Positions 26,797-35,994 of a stretch of DNA of 64,000 nucleotides are shown here, piece after piece. The stretch covers positions 1,984,001-2,048,000 of the forward strand of contig NZ_CP139970.1 in NCBI RefSeq assembly GCF_034424545.1. The letters run 5' to 3'. Source of the stretch: Trinickia caryophylli (lineage in GTDB: Bacteria > Pseudomonadota > Gammaproteobacteria > Burkholderiales > Burkholderiaceae). Numbering within the stretch: position 1 is the first letter of the stretch; each line of letters begins with the position of its first letter. The notes below the pieces were generated by a model that saw nothing but the letters and a program-made list of their open reading frames with translations, ran no database searches and was not told the origin of the DNA. Position numbers and translations under genes: made by a program.

Positions 26797-27522
26797 TTAC
26801 CACGGCGCGATGTTCAGGAAGAATCGTTGCAACCAGCCCATCGTCTCGGCCTCGTTGATGTAGCCCTTGGACGAGTATGAGATCCGGGCATCGGCCACGC
26901 GCGTCGAGAACACGCTGTTGTCGCCCGCCACGGTGTTCGGGTTGACGACGCCCGAGAAGCGCACGAACTCGTTGCCCTGGTTGATGAGCATCTGTTTTTC
27001 GCCGCTCACCACGAGGTTGCCGTTCGGCAGCACGTTGGTGACCGTGACGGTGATCGTGCCGTTGAACGAGTTCGACGCGTTCGCGCCGCCCGTGCCTTTG
27101 AACGTGTTGCCACCCGAGGCGTCGAGATTGACCTTGTTGAAGAGGCCGCCCAGAAAGCCCGCCGTGGGCACGGACATGGTCGTGGAGCCGTTGCGGCCGG
27201 CACCCGCCTGCGACGATTTCGTCGCGTTGATGTTTTCCTGAATGACGATCGTGAGGATGTCGCCGACGTTGCGCGGACGCTGGTCTTCGAAGAGCGGCCG
27301 GCCTGCGAAGCCGGCGGAGTAGATCGACCCCGTCGGCTGCGGCGCCACCGGCGCCGGCGGCATGGCCGTCATCGGCTGCTGCGTGATCGGCTGCCGCTGC
27401 TCCACGTACGCGCAGCCGGCGAACGTGCCCGAGAGCACGCCGGCAAGCGCACCCGCGTGAATCAGCGAGAGCGCGCGCCGCAACGTGCGCATGCGAAAGG
27501 GGATGGGGCTTGTTTGCGACAT
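26797..27522 (-). CDS. flgH: Flagellar L-ring lipoprotein FlgH
   Basis: A 241-residue outer-membrane lipoprotein forming the L ring. The lipobox is TFAGC (Cys37 by this start; Cys27 if the ATG at 27492 is used, which would give a more usual signal peptide). Family motifs: [40 protein letters not shown] and [28 protein letters not shown]. It lies between flgG and flgI. Confidence 0.95.
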   Translation of the reverse strand: MSQTSPIPFRMRTLRRALSLIHAGALAGVLSGTFAGCAYVEQRQPITQQPMTAMPPAPVAPQPTGSIYSAGFAGRPLFEDQRPRNVGDILTIVIQENINATKSSQAGAGRNGSTTMSVPTAGFLGGLFNKVNLDASGGNTFKGTGGANASNSFNGTITVTVTNVLPNGNLVVSGEKQMLINQGNEFVRFSGVVNPNTVAGDNSVFSTRVADARISYSSKGYINEAETMGWLQRFFLNIAPW

Positions 27523-27563
27523 CTTCGTCTACCGCCTGTCTCTTCAGAAAACCTGCTGCGCCC

Positions 27564-28352
27564 TTAAACCGACATCTGGCTCAAGGTCTGCAACATCTGG
27601 TCCGAGGTCTGGACCGCCTTGCTATTGATCTCGTACGCGCGCTGCGTCTGGATCATATTCACGAGCTCCTGCACGACGTTCACGTTCGAAGCCTCGACAT
27701 AGCCCTGGTTGAGCGTGCCGGCGCCGTTCAGGCCCGGGGTCGTGACGTTCGGCGCACCCGACGACTGCGTTTCGACGAGCAGGTTCTGCCCCTTCGATTC
27801 GAGACCGGCCGGGTTGATGAACGTGGCGAGCTGAATCGTGCCGATCGTCTGGTTCGCCGTCGAGCCGGCCACCTTGATGCTCACGGTACCGTCGGTGCCG
27901 ATCGTGAGCGAGGTCGCGTTTTGCGGGATCGTGATCGCCGGCATCACCTGATAGCCGCTCGAGGTGACGAGCTGGCCCTGCGAATTCGTCTGGAACGAGC
28001 CGTCGCGCGTATAAGCCGTCGTACCGTCGGGCATTTGCACCTGGAAGAAGCCCGCGCCGTTGATGGCGAGATCCTTCGAGTTGCCCGTTTGCTGCAGCGC
28101 GCCCTGGGTGTACAGGCGCTCGGTGGCGACCTGCTCCACGCCGGTACCGATCTGGCTGCCGGAGGGCAGCTCGGTTTCCTGCGTCGAGTTGGCGCCCGGC
28201 TGGCGCAGCGTTTGATAGATCAGGTCCTGGAACACCGCACGCGAGCCCTTGAAGCCGTTGGTGCTGACGTTCGACAGGTTGTTCGAGATCACGTCCATCT
28301 GGGCCTGCTGGGCGTTCATGCCCGTGGCTGCGATATAGAGGGAACGGTTCAC
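27564..28352 (-). CDS. flgG: Flagellar distal rod protein FlgG
   Basis: A 262-residue axial rod protein, normal length. N-terminal: [47 protein letters not shown]-terminal: [44 protein letters not shown]. These are the FlgG/rod-family signatures. It lies 50 bases after flgF. Confidence 0.97.
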   Translation of the reverse strand: MNRSLYIAATGMNAQQAQMDVISNNLSNVSTNGFKGSRAVFQDLIYQTLRQPGANSTQETELPSGSQIGTGVEQVATERLYTQGALQQTGNSKDLAINGAGFFQVQMPDGTTAYTRDGSFQTNSQGQLVTSSGYQVMPAITIPQNATSLTIGTDGTVSIKVAGSTANQTIGTIQLATFINPAGLESKGQNLLVETQSSGAPNVTTPGLNGAGTLNQGYVEASNVNVVQELVNMIQTQRAYEINSKAVQTSDQMLQTLSQMSV

Positions 28353-28402
28353 GGTAAGACTTCCTTAAAAAATATCGACTTGCCTCACGCGAGGCGCGCC
28401 GC

Positions 28403-29161
28403 TCAGCTGAAGTTCAGCAGTTGGTTGGCCGACTGCTCGTTCTGATCGGCGGTCTGAAGCAGCTTGGTCTGCATCTGGAACTGCCGCGCGTTGGTGATCA
28501 TCGCGACCATGGCCGAAACCGCGTTCACGTTGCTGCTTTCGAGCGCGCCCGAGGTCACGGTCACGGTCGGATCCGCGTCGGCCGGCTGGCCGTCGCTCGT
28601 CCGGAAGAGGCCGTCGTCGCCGCGCGTGAGCGAGGCGGGCGCCGGATTCACGAGCTTGAGCTGATCGAGCACCGCAACCGCGGTCGGCGGATCGCCGGGC
28701 GTGAGTGCCGAGATCGTGCCGTCCTTGCCGATCGATACTTCCGCGCCGGGCGGAACCGCAATCGGGCCGCCGTTGCCGATGACGGGCAGATTGCCCGCCG
28801 TGACGAGCTGGCCGTTCTGATCGACGTGCAGATTGCCGGCGCGGGTATAGGCCTCGTTGCCGTCGGCCGTCTGCACGGTCAGCCAGCCCGCGCCCTGCAG
28901 CGCGACGTCGAGCGGGTTGCCCGTCTGCGAAATCGCGCCCGGTGCGTAGTCGGCTCCCGGCGTCGACGACAGCACGAACGTGCGCGGCGTATCCGGGTTG
29001 ATGTTCGTGCCGTCGCCGAAGTTCATCGGCACCGCGCGATAGGCCGCGAGCTGCGCCCGAAAGCCCGTCGTCGATACGTTCGCCAGGTTGTTGGCGACGA
29101 CGGACTGCTGTTCGAGCGCCTGGCTCGCGCCCGTCATCGCGGTGTAGATCAGTCGGTCCAT
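28403..29161 (-). CDS. flgF: Flagellar proximal rod protein FlgF
   Basis: A 252-residue rod protein. N-terminal: DRLIYTAMTGASQALEQQSVVANNLANVSTTGFRAQLAAYRAV. C-terminal: GALESSNVNAVSAMVAMITNARQFQMQTKLLQTADQNEQSANQLLNF. Both are typical of FlgF (about 250 residues). It lies between flgE and flgG. Confidence 0.97.
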   Translation of the reverse strand: MDRLIYTAMTGASQALEQQSVVANNLANVSTTGFRAQLAAYRAVPMNFGDGTNINPDTPRTFVLSSTPGADYAPGAISQTGNPLDVALQGAGWLTVQTADGNEAYTRAGNLHVDQNGQLVTAGNLPVIGNGGPIAVPPGAEVSIGKDGTISALTPGDPPTAVAVLDQLKLVNPAPASLTRGDDGLFRTSDGQPADADPTVTVTSGALESSNVNAVSAMVAMITNARQFQMQTKLLQTADQNEQSANQLLNFS

Positions 29162-29199
29162 GACTCGCTAAGTCCGATGAGGTCTGTCGATGCAGGGGC

Positions 29200-30441
29200 T
29201 TACAGGTTGATGATCGCCTGATCGACCGTCTGCTGCGTCTTGATCGTCTGCGCGTTCGCCTGGTAGTTGCGCTGCGCGGTGATCAGGTTCACGAGCTGGT
29301 TCGTCAGGTCGACGTTCGACTGCTCCAGCGCGCCGCCTTGCAGCGTGCCGTGGTTCGTCGAGCCCGGCGAGGAGATCTGGGGCACGCCCGAGGCCGACGT
29401 TTCGGCGAACTGATTGCCGCCCAGGTTCTGCAGGCCGTTCGGGTTCGAGAAGTTCGCGAGCACGATCTGGCCGAGCGCCTGCGACTTGCCGTTCGAGTAG
29501 TTGCCCGTGATCGTGCCGTCCGCGGCAATCGAGAAGTTCGTCAGCTGCCCGCTCGCGTAGCCGTCCTGAGCGAGGCTGTTCACGCCGTCCTTGCTGCCGT
29601 ACTGCGTCGTGCCGGTCATGTTCAGCGTGAGCGACTGGGGCGAGGCGCTGCCGTCCGAGTTCGTGATCGGGAACGTGAGCAGGCCCGTGCCCGAGCTCGA
29701 CATGCCCGTGCCGCCGGCTGACGTCGTGGTCGAGAGATTGCCCGACGAGTCGAACGTGACGCCGCCGATCTTGGCCACCGAGCCGCTCGTGCCCGCGTAG
29801 ACGTCCCACGCGCCCGAGCCCGTCTTCACGTAATACATGTTGACCTGCTGCGAGCCGCCGAGCGAGTCGTAGACCTGGATCGACGTCGAGTAGTTGTAGG
29901 TCGACGCGTTGCTTGCCGAGAACGGCGTGACCGTGGGCACCGTGTCCTGCGAGTTCAGGTTCAGCTGCGCCGTGATGTTCGTGGTCGCGATCGGGGCGAT
30001 GTTCGTCGTCGGCACCTGGATGGGCACCGTCTGCGCCGTGTTGATCACGCCGCTCGAGCCGGCCGCGTAGCCCATCAGCTTGAGGCCCTGCGCGTCGGTG
30101 ATGTAGCCGTTCTTGTCGAGCTGGAACACGCCGTCACGCGAGTACGTCAACGTGCCGTTGTTGTTCATCTGGTAAAAGCCCGTGCCGTTGATGGCGACGT
30201 TCAGCGCCTGGCCGGTCGTGTTGATCGTGCCCTGCGAGAAATCCTGCTGCACGGCGGCGAGCCGCGTGCCGAGGCCGATCTGGTTGCTGACGGTCGTCGC
30301 GATCGTGTTTGCGAAGACGTCCGCGAACTGCGCCGTGCTTTCCTTGAAGCCGGTCGTGTTCGCGTTGGCAATGTTGTTGCCGATCACGTCGAGGTCGTTC
30401 GACGACGCGGCCAAGCCGCTCAAACCTTGTTGGTAGCCCAT
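29200..30441 (-). CDS. flgE: Flagellar hook protein FlgE
   Basis: A 413-residue hook subunit. The N-terminal axial motif is GYQQGLSGLAASSNDLDVIGNNIANANTTGFKEST. The C-terminal helix is LEQSNVDLTNQLVNLITAQRNYQANAQTIKTQQTVDQAIINL. The central domains are Ser/Thr/Gly-rich as usual for hook surfaces. AGGGAGA lies shortly before the start. It follows flgD, which encodes its assembly scaffold. Confidence 0.97.
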   Translation of the reverse strand: MGYQQGLSGLAASSNDLDVIGNNIANANTTGFKESTAQFADVFANTIATTVSNQIGLGTRLAAVQQDFSQGTINTTGQALNVAINGTGFYQMNNNGTLTYSRDGVFQLDKNGYITDAQGLKLMGYAAGSSGVINTAQTVPIQVPTTNIAPIATTNITAQLNLNSQDTVPTVTPFSASNASTYNYSTSIQVYDSLGGSQQVNMYYVKTGSGAWDVYAGTSGSVAKIGGVTFDSSGNLSTTTSAGGTGMSSSGTGLLTFPITNSDGSASPQSLTLNMTGTTQYGSKDGVNSLAQDGYASGQLTNFSIAADGTITGNYSNGKSQALGQIVLANFSNPNGLQNLGGNQFAETSASGVPQISSPGSTNHGTLQGGALEQSNVDLTNQLVNLITAQRNYQANAQTIKTQQTVDQAIINL

Positions 30442-30477
30442 TGCTGGTCTCCCTGAGAATGTTTCTTGAAAGGAACG

Positions 30478-31188
30478 TTAAAGAATGGCGACGACGCTCG
30501 TCGAATCGACCGTACTGCCGTTTTGCAACAGCAAGCCCTGCTTGCCCGAACTCTGCTGAACCACGCTCGCGACGACGGAGCCTGCCAGCGTCGTGATGCC
30601 GGTGGCCGTGGCGCCCGTGCTCGTCTTGCCGGCGGCCGAGATCGTGTAGGTGCCGTCGGGCAGCTTGTTGCCCGACGAATCGGTCGGCGTCCAGCCCACC
30701 GGGATCGTGCCGGCCGACTGCGCGCCGAGGTCGACCGAGCTCACGACGTTGCCGGACTTGTCCTTGACCGTGATCGTCAGATCGGACACCGCATTCGCGA
30801 GCTGCACGCCGAAGCCCGGCGAAGTGCCGTTCGAAACCGACGTCGTGTTGCCCGGCACGAGCACGTCCTGACCGATCAGGAGGGCCGTGTTGGCGTTCTG
30901 GCTGGCGGAGAGCTGCGAAGCGAGCGAAGTCAGCGTCGTATTGAGCTGGCTGATGCCCGTCACCGTATTGATCTGGGCCAGCTGCGAGGTCATCTGCGAG
31001 CTGTCCATCGGGTTCGTCGGATCCTGGTTCTTGAGCTGCGTGACGAGCAGCGTCAGGAACGTGTTCTGCAGATCGCTCGTCGCATTGCCGGTCGATGTGG
31101 ACGACGACGAACTCGACGACGTGCCGTTCATGGTGTCGAGCAACTGCTGCGAGACGGAGCCGCCGACGTTGGACGTGGATGAAGCCAC
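30478..31188 (-). CDS. flgD: Hook assembly scaffold protein FlgD
   Basis: A 236-residue hook-capping protein. The N-terminal conserved part is FLTLLVTQLKNQDPTNPMDSSQMTSQLAQINTVTGI, the family signature. It is preceded by a Ser-rich low-complexity stretch (about 18-36). The C-terminal FlgD Ig-like domain contains GTIPVGWTPTDSSGNKLPDGTYTISA. It lies between flgC and flgE. Confidence 0.96.
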   Translation of the reverse strand: MASSTSNVGGSVSQQLLDTMNGTSSSSSSSTSTGNATSDLQNTFLTLLVTQLKNQDPTNPMDSSQMTSQLAQINTVTGISQLNTTLTSLASQLSASQNANTALLIGQDVLVPGNTTSVSNGTSPGFGVQLANAVSDLTITVKDKSGNVVSSVDLGAQSAGTIPVGWTPTDSSGNKLPDGTYTISAAGKTSTGATATGITTLAGSVVASVVQQSSGKQGLLLQNGSTVDSTSVVAIL

Positions 31189-31199
31189 TATGATTCTCC

Positions 31200-31622
31200 T
31201 CAGGTACCGATCGTGAGCGTTTTCAGCATCAGGGTCTTGGCGGTGTTCAGCGTCTCGATGTTGGCCTGATACGAACGCGAGGCCGAGATCATGTTCACCA
31301 TTTCCTGCACCGGGTCGACGTTCGGGCGCGTGACGTAGCCGTTCGCATCGGCCGCCGGGTTGCTCGGGTCGTAGGTCGTCTTCATCGGCGTCGGATCGTC
31401 GATGACGTTCGAAACCTGGACGCCGCCCACCTGCTGGCCCGAGGCCGTGTGGGCGCCGCCCACCGGCTTCACCGCGAAGACCACCTGCTTGGCGCGGTAA
31501 GGCTGGCCGTCCGGGCCCGTGGTGCTGTCGACGTTCGCCAGATTCGACGCGGTCACGTTGAGCCGCTCGGACTGCGCCGACAGCGCCGATCCCGCGACCG
31601 TGAAAATGTTCATCAAAGACAT
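31200..31622 (-). CDS. flgC: Flagellar proximal rod protein FlgC
   Basis: A 140-residue rod protein, standard length. N-terminal: [45 protein letters not shown]-terminal: [44 protein letters not shown]. Both are FlgC signatures. It lies 11 bases before flgD. Confidence 0.97.
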   Translation of the reverse strand: MSLMNIFTVAGSALSAQSERLNVTASNLANVDSTTGPDGQPYRAKQVVFAVKPVGGAHTASGQQVGGVQVSNVIDDPTPMKTTYDPSNPAADANGYVTRPNVDPVQEMVNMISASRSYQANIETLNTAKTLMLKTLTIGT

Positions 31623-31682
31623 GGCGGCTTGGCCTCCTTGTTATCCCCGTAGCGATAATTGCCGGGCAGCGTTCGCATCGCG

Positions 31683-32195
31683 TCAGCTGCCCGAGGTGAT
31701 CGCCGCCAGCATCTGCTTGATCTGCTGCGACAACACCGTCATTCCAGATTCGTAGTGGAGCGTGTTGTCCGCGAACTGCACGCGCTCCGAGTCGAGATCG
31801 ACGGTGTTGCCGTCGAGCGAGGGCTGCGTGGGATTGCGGTACATCAGTTGTCCATAGGTTTGCTCGGCACCGCCCGTGGCCACGAGCCGGGTGTTGCCGG
31901 CCATGTGCCCGGCCTCGGTCGTGCTCATCGACATGCCCGAGCTCACGCCCGCGGGCTGCGCCATTGCGAGCGGCACGGCGTTCGAGGTGCCCGAGGTGCC
32001 TGTATGGGCGGCCTGACCGGACGCGCCTGCTTTCTTCAGCGCGCCGGCCAGCGACGAGGCGAAATCGACGTCGCGGGCACGGTAGCCCGGCGTGTCGGCG
32101 TTCGCGATGTTCGACGACAGCAGCTCCTGCCGATAGGCGCGTACATCGAGCGCTTCACGGCCGAAGGCGAATTCGGCATCGAGTTTGTCCAGCAT
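31683..32195 (-). CDS. flgB: Flagellar proximal rod protein FlgB
   Basis: A 170-residue rod protein, somewhat longer than the enterobacterial 138. N-terminal: LDVRAYRQELLSSNIANADTPGYRARDVDFASSL. C-terminal: PSLDGNTVDLDSERVQFADNTLHYESGMTVLSQQIKQML. The extra length is a Thr/Ser/Gly/Ala-rich insert (about 60-110). First gene of the flgBCDEFGHIJ operon, divergent from flgA; the 261-base gap between them should carry both promoters. Confidence 0.96.
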   Translation of the reverse strand: MLDKLDAEFAFGREALDVRAYRQELLSSNIANADTPGYRARDVDFASSLAGALKKAGASGQAAHTGTSGTSNAVPLAMAQPAGVSSGMSMSTTEAGHMAGNTRLVATGGAEQTYGQLMYRNPTQPSLDGNTVDLDSERVQFADNTLHYESGMTVLSQQIKQMLAAITSGS

Positions 32196-32456
32196 CGTGC
32201 GTTTCTCCGTTGCCAGCGACTGGCGGTTCCGTCCGGCGCTTCCCGCGCTTGGCGGCCGGGCCTCTTGGCTCGCGCTCGCCGGGAAGACTTTTTGGCATGG
32301 GGTGCATCTTAGGGGGCGCTGACAAGATGCAATCGGATGAATAACCGGGAAAGCAGCCCTCTATTCGAGGTTTGCGGCCACGGCCGGACTTCTAGAATGC
32401 GTTTCGTAGCAAGAGCCCATCGTCGGGCTCGCCGCTGTTCGATGGAGAAAGTCGCC

Positions 32457-33740
32457 ATGCCGTTTTTTGCCGCCGCAGACCGTCCGCGCCAAGCCAGGCC
32501 GGGCCGCGCCATGCCGCGCCGGGCGGGCGTGCTCGGGGCGAGACTCGCGGGTTGGCGTGGTGCAGCCGCCGCACTCGGGCTTGCCTGCAGCACATTGACC
32601 ATGCTGACGGCACCGGCTGCGCAGGCGCAACAGCCATCGGGCGGCCAGATCTATATTCCCGGCCCGGGCGAACGCGGCGCGGCGCAGTCGAACGCGGCTG
32701 CCGACGCGGCCGGCGGGGCTTCGAACGGCATCATCACCATTCCTGGCCCGGGCGAACAGCCGGCGGGCCGGACCGCTGCGGCGGCGCCAAGCGGCATCAT
32801 CACCATTCCCGGCCCGGGAGAGCGCGGCGCGCAAGCGGCGGGCGGCGCATTCGGCCGCGGCCGGCAGGCGGGACCGAAAGCGGCAGCCGCCTCGAGCGAC
32901 GTCGTGCCCGTTGTCGTCACGCCCGCGCCGCGCACGGCCCGGGCAGCCCAACCGATCGCGCTCGACCGCCCGGCCGGAGCGGGCGGCAGTACACTCGACA
33001 CCCCAGTGGCGCCGGCCAAGCCGGTTGCAGCGGTCAAGCCAATCCAGGTGGCCGCCGCGCGGCCGGTAGCGGCTGCCGGCGGCGACGCCAGCGGACCCCA
33101 GGCTCAGGCTCCGACGGGTAACCAGGACGGCGAATCGATCCGCCGCGTGGCCCTCGCCTATCTGCAGCAGCAATCGGCCGGCTTGCCGGGCAAGGTCACG
33201 ATCACCGTCGCACCCGCGTTCCCGCGCGGCCTCGCCGCCTGCACGACGCTCGTGCCGTTCATGCCGCCCGGCGCGCGCCTGTGGGGCCGCACCTCGGTAG
33301 GCGTGCGCTGCGCGGGCGAACGCCCCTGGACGCTTTACCTGCAGGCGCGCGTCTCGCTCGAGGCTTCGTATTACCTCGCTGCCCATCAGATCGAACCCGG
33401 CACCGTGTTGACCGCGGCCGATCTGACCACGCGCGACGGCGACCTCGCCAACCTGCCGCGCACGATCGTCACCGACGCGTCGCAGGCCGTGGGCGCGGTG
33501 GCGCTCGCCCGCATCAGCGCCGGCTCGCCGCTGCGCCAGGACATGCTGCGCAGCGCCTCGTCGGTCACGATCGGCCAGACCGTCAAGGTCGTCGCCGTCG
33601 GCCAGGGATTCACGATTTCGTCGGAGGGCAGCGTCATGAATAACGCCTCGCCCGGCGAGCAGGTCCGTATCAAGACGGCGGGGGGCCAGATCATTTCGGG
33701 CATCGTCAAGGACGGCTCGACCGTCGAAATCCCGATGTAA
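32457..33740 (+). CDS. flgA: P-ring assembly chaperone FlgA with repeat-bearing N-terminal extension
   Basis: About 427 residues from ATG 32457, which has GGAGA ten bases upstream; the frame is open from 32337. A signal peptide ends near APAAQA. The C-terminal 180 residues are a normal FlgA/SAF domain (VALAYLQQQSAGLPGKVTITV, AHQIEPGTVLTAADLTTRDGDL, GQTVKVVAVGQGFTISSEG). Between them lies an unusual low-complexity region of about 180 residues carrying three IPGPGE repeats (about residues 63-122). Typical FlgA is about 220 residues. FlgA helps FlgI assemble in the periplasm; the extension's role is unknown. It is divergent from flgB. Confidence 0.93.
   Translation: MPFFAAADRPRQARPGRAMPRRAGVLGARLAGWRGAAAALGLACSTLTMLTAPAAQAQQPSGGQIYIPGPGERGAAQSNAAADAAGGASNGIITIPGPGEQPAGRTAAAAPSGIITIPGPGERGAQAAGGAFGRGRQAGPKAAAASSDVVPVVVTPAPRTARAAQPIALDRPAGAGGSTLDTPVAPAKPVAAVKPIQVAAARPVAAAGGDASGPQAQAPTGNQDGESIRRVALAYLQQQSAGLPGKVTITVAPAFPRGLAACTTLVPFMPPGARLWGRTSVGVRCAGERPWTLYLQARVSLEASYYLAAHQIEPGTVLTAADLTTRDGDLANLPRTIVTDASQAVGAVALARISAGSPLRQDMLRSASSVTIGQTVKVVAVGQGFTISSEGSVMNNASPGEQVRIKTAGGQIISGIVKDGSTVEIPM
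32643..32822 (+). repeat. Three IPGPGE-coding repeats inside flgA
   Basis: Units at 32643-32672, 32727-32756 and 32793-32822 encode GQIYIPGPGE, GIITIPGPGE and GIITIPGPGE. Spacing is 84 and 66 bases. The last two units differ by only two bases over 30, suggesting recent internal duplication. Confidence 0.85.
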
Positions 33741-33846
33741 CAAGGCTCACGTCGAACGTTTAACGAAGAGGAGCGGAGCGGAGAAAAAGGGGACGGAAGG
33801 GCTTGGAAGGGAAAGGAAGATCCCGAAAGGGACAGACCGATTGCGC

Positions 33847-33873
33847 TAAAGTTTGATTTGAGCGTGCCGTTAT
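33847..33873 (+). promoter_or_regulatory. Sigma-28 (FliA) promoter of flgM
   Basis: TAAAGTTT (33847-33854), 11 bases, GCCGTTAT (33866-33873). The -35 is a perfect FliA box, the spacing is exact and the -10 differs from GCCGATAA in two positions. It lies 36 bases before the GTG start of flgM, giving FliA-driven production of its own anti-sigma factor. Confidence 0.85.
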
Positions 33874-33908
33874 CACATTCAAATCGGAAACACCTCGGGA
33901 AGCCAATC

Positions 33909-34259
33909 GTGAAAGTCGATTCCTCCACTACTTCTGGCCTGTCGTCGCAAAAGAGCGGCGTGCAGAGCACGCGCCAGGGCGATGCCGCCCCGGTGGCCAA
34001 TCGCGGCGCGGCTGCGGGCGCCTCGATCGTCGATGGCGGCGGTGCCACGGGCGATGCGAACGTGAACCTGTCGGGCCTGTCCTCGCAGCTTCGCTCGCTT
34101 GCCGCCTCGGGCGCGGCCGATATCGACGTTGCCCATGTCGAATCGATCAAGCAGGCCATCAAGGATGGCACGCTGTCGATCGACACCGGCAAGATCGCTG
34201 ACGGCATCCTCGAAACGGCTCGGAATTTGTTGCAAAAACCTCAATCGTCCGGCGGCTGA
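33909..34259 (+). CDS. flgM: Anti-sigma-28 factor FlgM
   Basis: 116 residues from a GTG start at 33909. That start is chosen because FlgM begins with KVDSS and because the sigma-28 promoter lies directly upstream; an ATG at 33858 would overlap the promoter. The conserved C-terminal sigma-binding part is HVESIKQAIKDGTLSIDTGKIADGILETARNLL. It holds FliA inactive until the hook is finished, then is exported. The N-terminal half is Ser/Ala/Gly-rich and disordered as usual. It is followed by flgN. Confidence 0.95.
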   Translation: MKVDSSTTSGLSSQKSGVQSTRQGDAAPVANRGAAAGASIVDGGGATGDANVNLSGLSSQLRSLAASGAADIDVAHVESIKQAIKDGTLSIDTGKIADGILETARNLLQKPQSSGG

Positions 34260-34353
34260 CGCCAAGCACGACGCGGCATCGTAGCAGGGCGATTCCTTTG
34301 TGAATCGAGCGTTCGCTCAAGCGCGCACGCTCAATCGTCATCAGTTGGATCCG

Positions 34354-34794
34354 ATGAAAGACACCCTGCTCGATACCGTTACCGAAGAACACGCCACGCT
34401 CGAAGCGTTCGCCTCGTTGCTTGCCTATGAAGAGAAGGCCTTGACGGCCGTCTCTCCGGCGGACACGCTGCCCGCCATCATCGAGAAAAAGACCGAGCTC
34501 ACCGAAAAGCTCGCGACCCTCGAAAAGGCTCGCGACGAGCAGCTGCGCGCGCTCGGTCTGCCTGCGGGCTTGAAAGGCATGGAGATCGCGTGCGCCGACG
34601 ATCCGCGTGTCGCCGGCACGTGGAAGCTTCTGCAAGAAGCGGTGGACCGCGCGCGCCGCGCGAACATGACGAATGGGCTCATGATTCGCGTACGCATGAA
34701 CTACAACGAGAAGGCGCTCGCCATTTTGCGCGGGGCGAACAAGGGCGGTGCCGCCAGCACTTATGGCCCTGATGGGCGCATGGCCGGGGTTTGA
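34354..34794 (+). CDS. flgN: Flagellar export chaperone FlgN
   Basis: About 146 residues from ATG 34354 (KDTLLDTVTEEHATLEAFASLL); the frame is open from a GTG at 34300. FlgN is the helical chaperone for FlgK and FlgL and is normally 140-165 residues. The signature pattern EEKALTAVSPADTLPAIIEKKTELTEKLATLEKAR is present. It is downstream of flgM and probably shares its promoter. A strong hairpin terminator lies 58 bases after the stop. Confidence 0.92.
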   Translation: MKDTLLDTVTEEHATLEAFASLLAYEEKALTAVSPADTLPAIIEKKTELTEKLATLEKARDEQLRALGLPAGLKGMEIACADDPRVAGTWKLLQEAVDRARRANMTNGLMIRVRMNYNEKALAILRGANKGGAASTYGPDGRMAGV

Positions 34795-34851
34795 GCCGGC
34801 GCGGACGCGCTTTTCGCTCGTTTTTCTTTCCCGTTTTCCCTCTCATTCGCT

Positions 34852-34886
34852 GGAAGTCCGCGCCGTGGCGCGGACTTCCGGTTTTG
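34852..34886 (+). terminator. Intrinsic terminator after flgMN
   Basis: A perfect inverted repeat (GGAAGTCCGCGCC, GT, GGCGCGGACTTCC) is followed by GGTTTTG. The stem is 13 base pairs. Confidence 0.8.
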
Positions 34887-35029
34887 CGCGGCCGCGCGAT
34901 GGCATCGGGTATTGGCATACGCGCAGATCGTCGCCCCGATGCCGGTTCCCGGCCGTCCGATGGTCACGGTGCGCAGACAATCGCAAACACTTCTCTCACT
35001 CATCACCGCCCGTTGCCCGGGCGAGCACG

Positions 35030-35596
35030 TCATTCATCGAGCGCGGTAACGACGTCGGCTGTTGAGCGGATCTGCGCATAATCCATCGCCAGATTGCTCA
35101 ACGACAAAGCATGCACGTCCTCGGCCGGCCAAAGTCTGCCGCTCAGGTCGTGCTGATCGAACGTGAACGCCGCGTCCGCCGCCACGATCGTCTCGAAGCC
35201 GAGGTTACCGGCACTGCGGGCCGTCGCCTCGACGGAGTTATTCGTAATCCCCCCTGCGATCACCAACTGCCGGATCTGCCGCGCGTGCAGCCAGCGCTCG
35301 AGCCCGGATGCGGCAAACGCATCGGGGACGTTTTTCTCGAGCACATACTCGTGCGGAAGCGGGATGAAGCGCGCCTGAAACTCGGCGCCCGACTGCCCTG
35401 GCCAGAAAACCGAATCCGCGGCGCGCGAAATATGCCGCACATGCACGACGGGCCGCTGTGTTCGCCGCCAGGCATCGAGCAATGCGGCCATGTTGTCTTC
35501 CGCGTGCGGGTTGTTGCGTCGGCCGAGCCGAGGCTCAGTAATGCCCTTTTGGAGATCGACGAGAATCAGCGCCGCCTGAGGGCTTAACCTGTTCAT
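35030..35596 (-). CDS. Isochorismatase-like hydrolase with Ser in place of the catalytic Cys
   Basis: A 188-residue protein of the isochorismatase/cysteine-hydrolase fold. The catalytic Asp14 (ALILVDLQKG) and Lys88 (LEKNVPDAF) are in place. The nucleophile motif reads GGITNNSVEATAR, so the usual Cys is Ser121. Such NNS variants exist in the family as far as I recall, but the activity is unclear. ATG 35596 overlaps the VOC gene stop by four bases, so the two are co-translated. Substrate unknown. It has no evident link to motility. Confidence 0.85.
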   Translation of the reverse strand: MNRLSPQAALILVDLQKGITEPRLGRRNNPHAEDNMAALLDAWRRTQRPVVHVRHISRAADSVFWPGQSGAEFQARFIPLPHEYVLEKNVPDAFAASGLERWLHARQIRQLVIAGGITNNSVEATARSAGNLGFETIVAADAAFTFDQHDLSGRLWPAEDVHALSLSNLAMDYAQIRSTADVVTALDE

Positions 35597-35994
35597 CGCA
35601 CCCACACTTCTTCCAGATCGTCGAAATTGAGTTCGACGCCGTTGCCGGTGGGATCTTTGAAGAATATCTGTTTTTGCCGCGCCCCCGGGACAGTCGCGCT
35701 ACGGTAGGCAATTCCACGCGCCCGCAAATGGGCCTCGAATTCGGCATGTCCCACCGACGAGAACGCGACGTGATCGAATGTGCCGGCTGCATGCGGCAGG
35801 CGCTGCTCGTTCGGCCGAGCCTCGCTCAGATGCAATACGGCTTGATCTCCTATATAGAGCCAGTAGCCGTAGTGACTGAACGGCGGCCGCTCACCGATCG
35901 AAAGACCGACGATATCGACATAGAAATCGCGCAGTGCATCGAGTGTCGCGCGGTCGGCGCGCAGATTGCAGTGGCTGAAGCCGGTAACGGGCAT
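35593..35994 (-). CDS. VOC (glyoxalase/dioxygenase-fold) family protein
   Basis: A 133-residue single-unit VOC protein. Candidate metal ligands are the His in GFSHCNLRA, the His in TFDHVAFSS and the Glu in GNGVELNFD. YFKDPTGN-like (FFKDPTGNGVEL) is the family end motif. ATG 35994 is chosen over the longer frame. It could be a lyase, a dioxygenase or a resistance-type enzyme; nothing visible decides. It is first of a two-gene unit with the isochorismatase-like gene. Confidence 0.85.
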   Translation of the reverse strand: MPVTGFSHCNLRADRATLDALRDFYVDIVGLSIGERPPFSHYGYWLYIGDQAVLHLSEARPNEQRLPHAAGTFDHVAFSSVGHAEFEAHLRARGIAYRSATVPGARQKQIFFKDPTGNGVELNFDDLEEVWVR

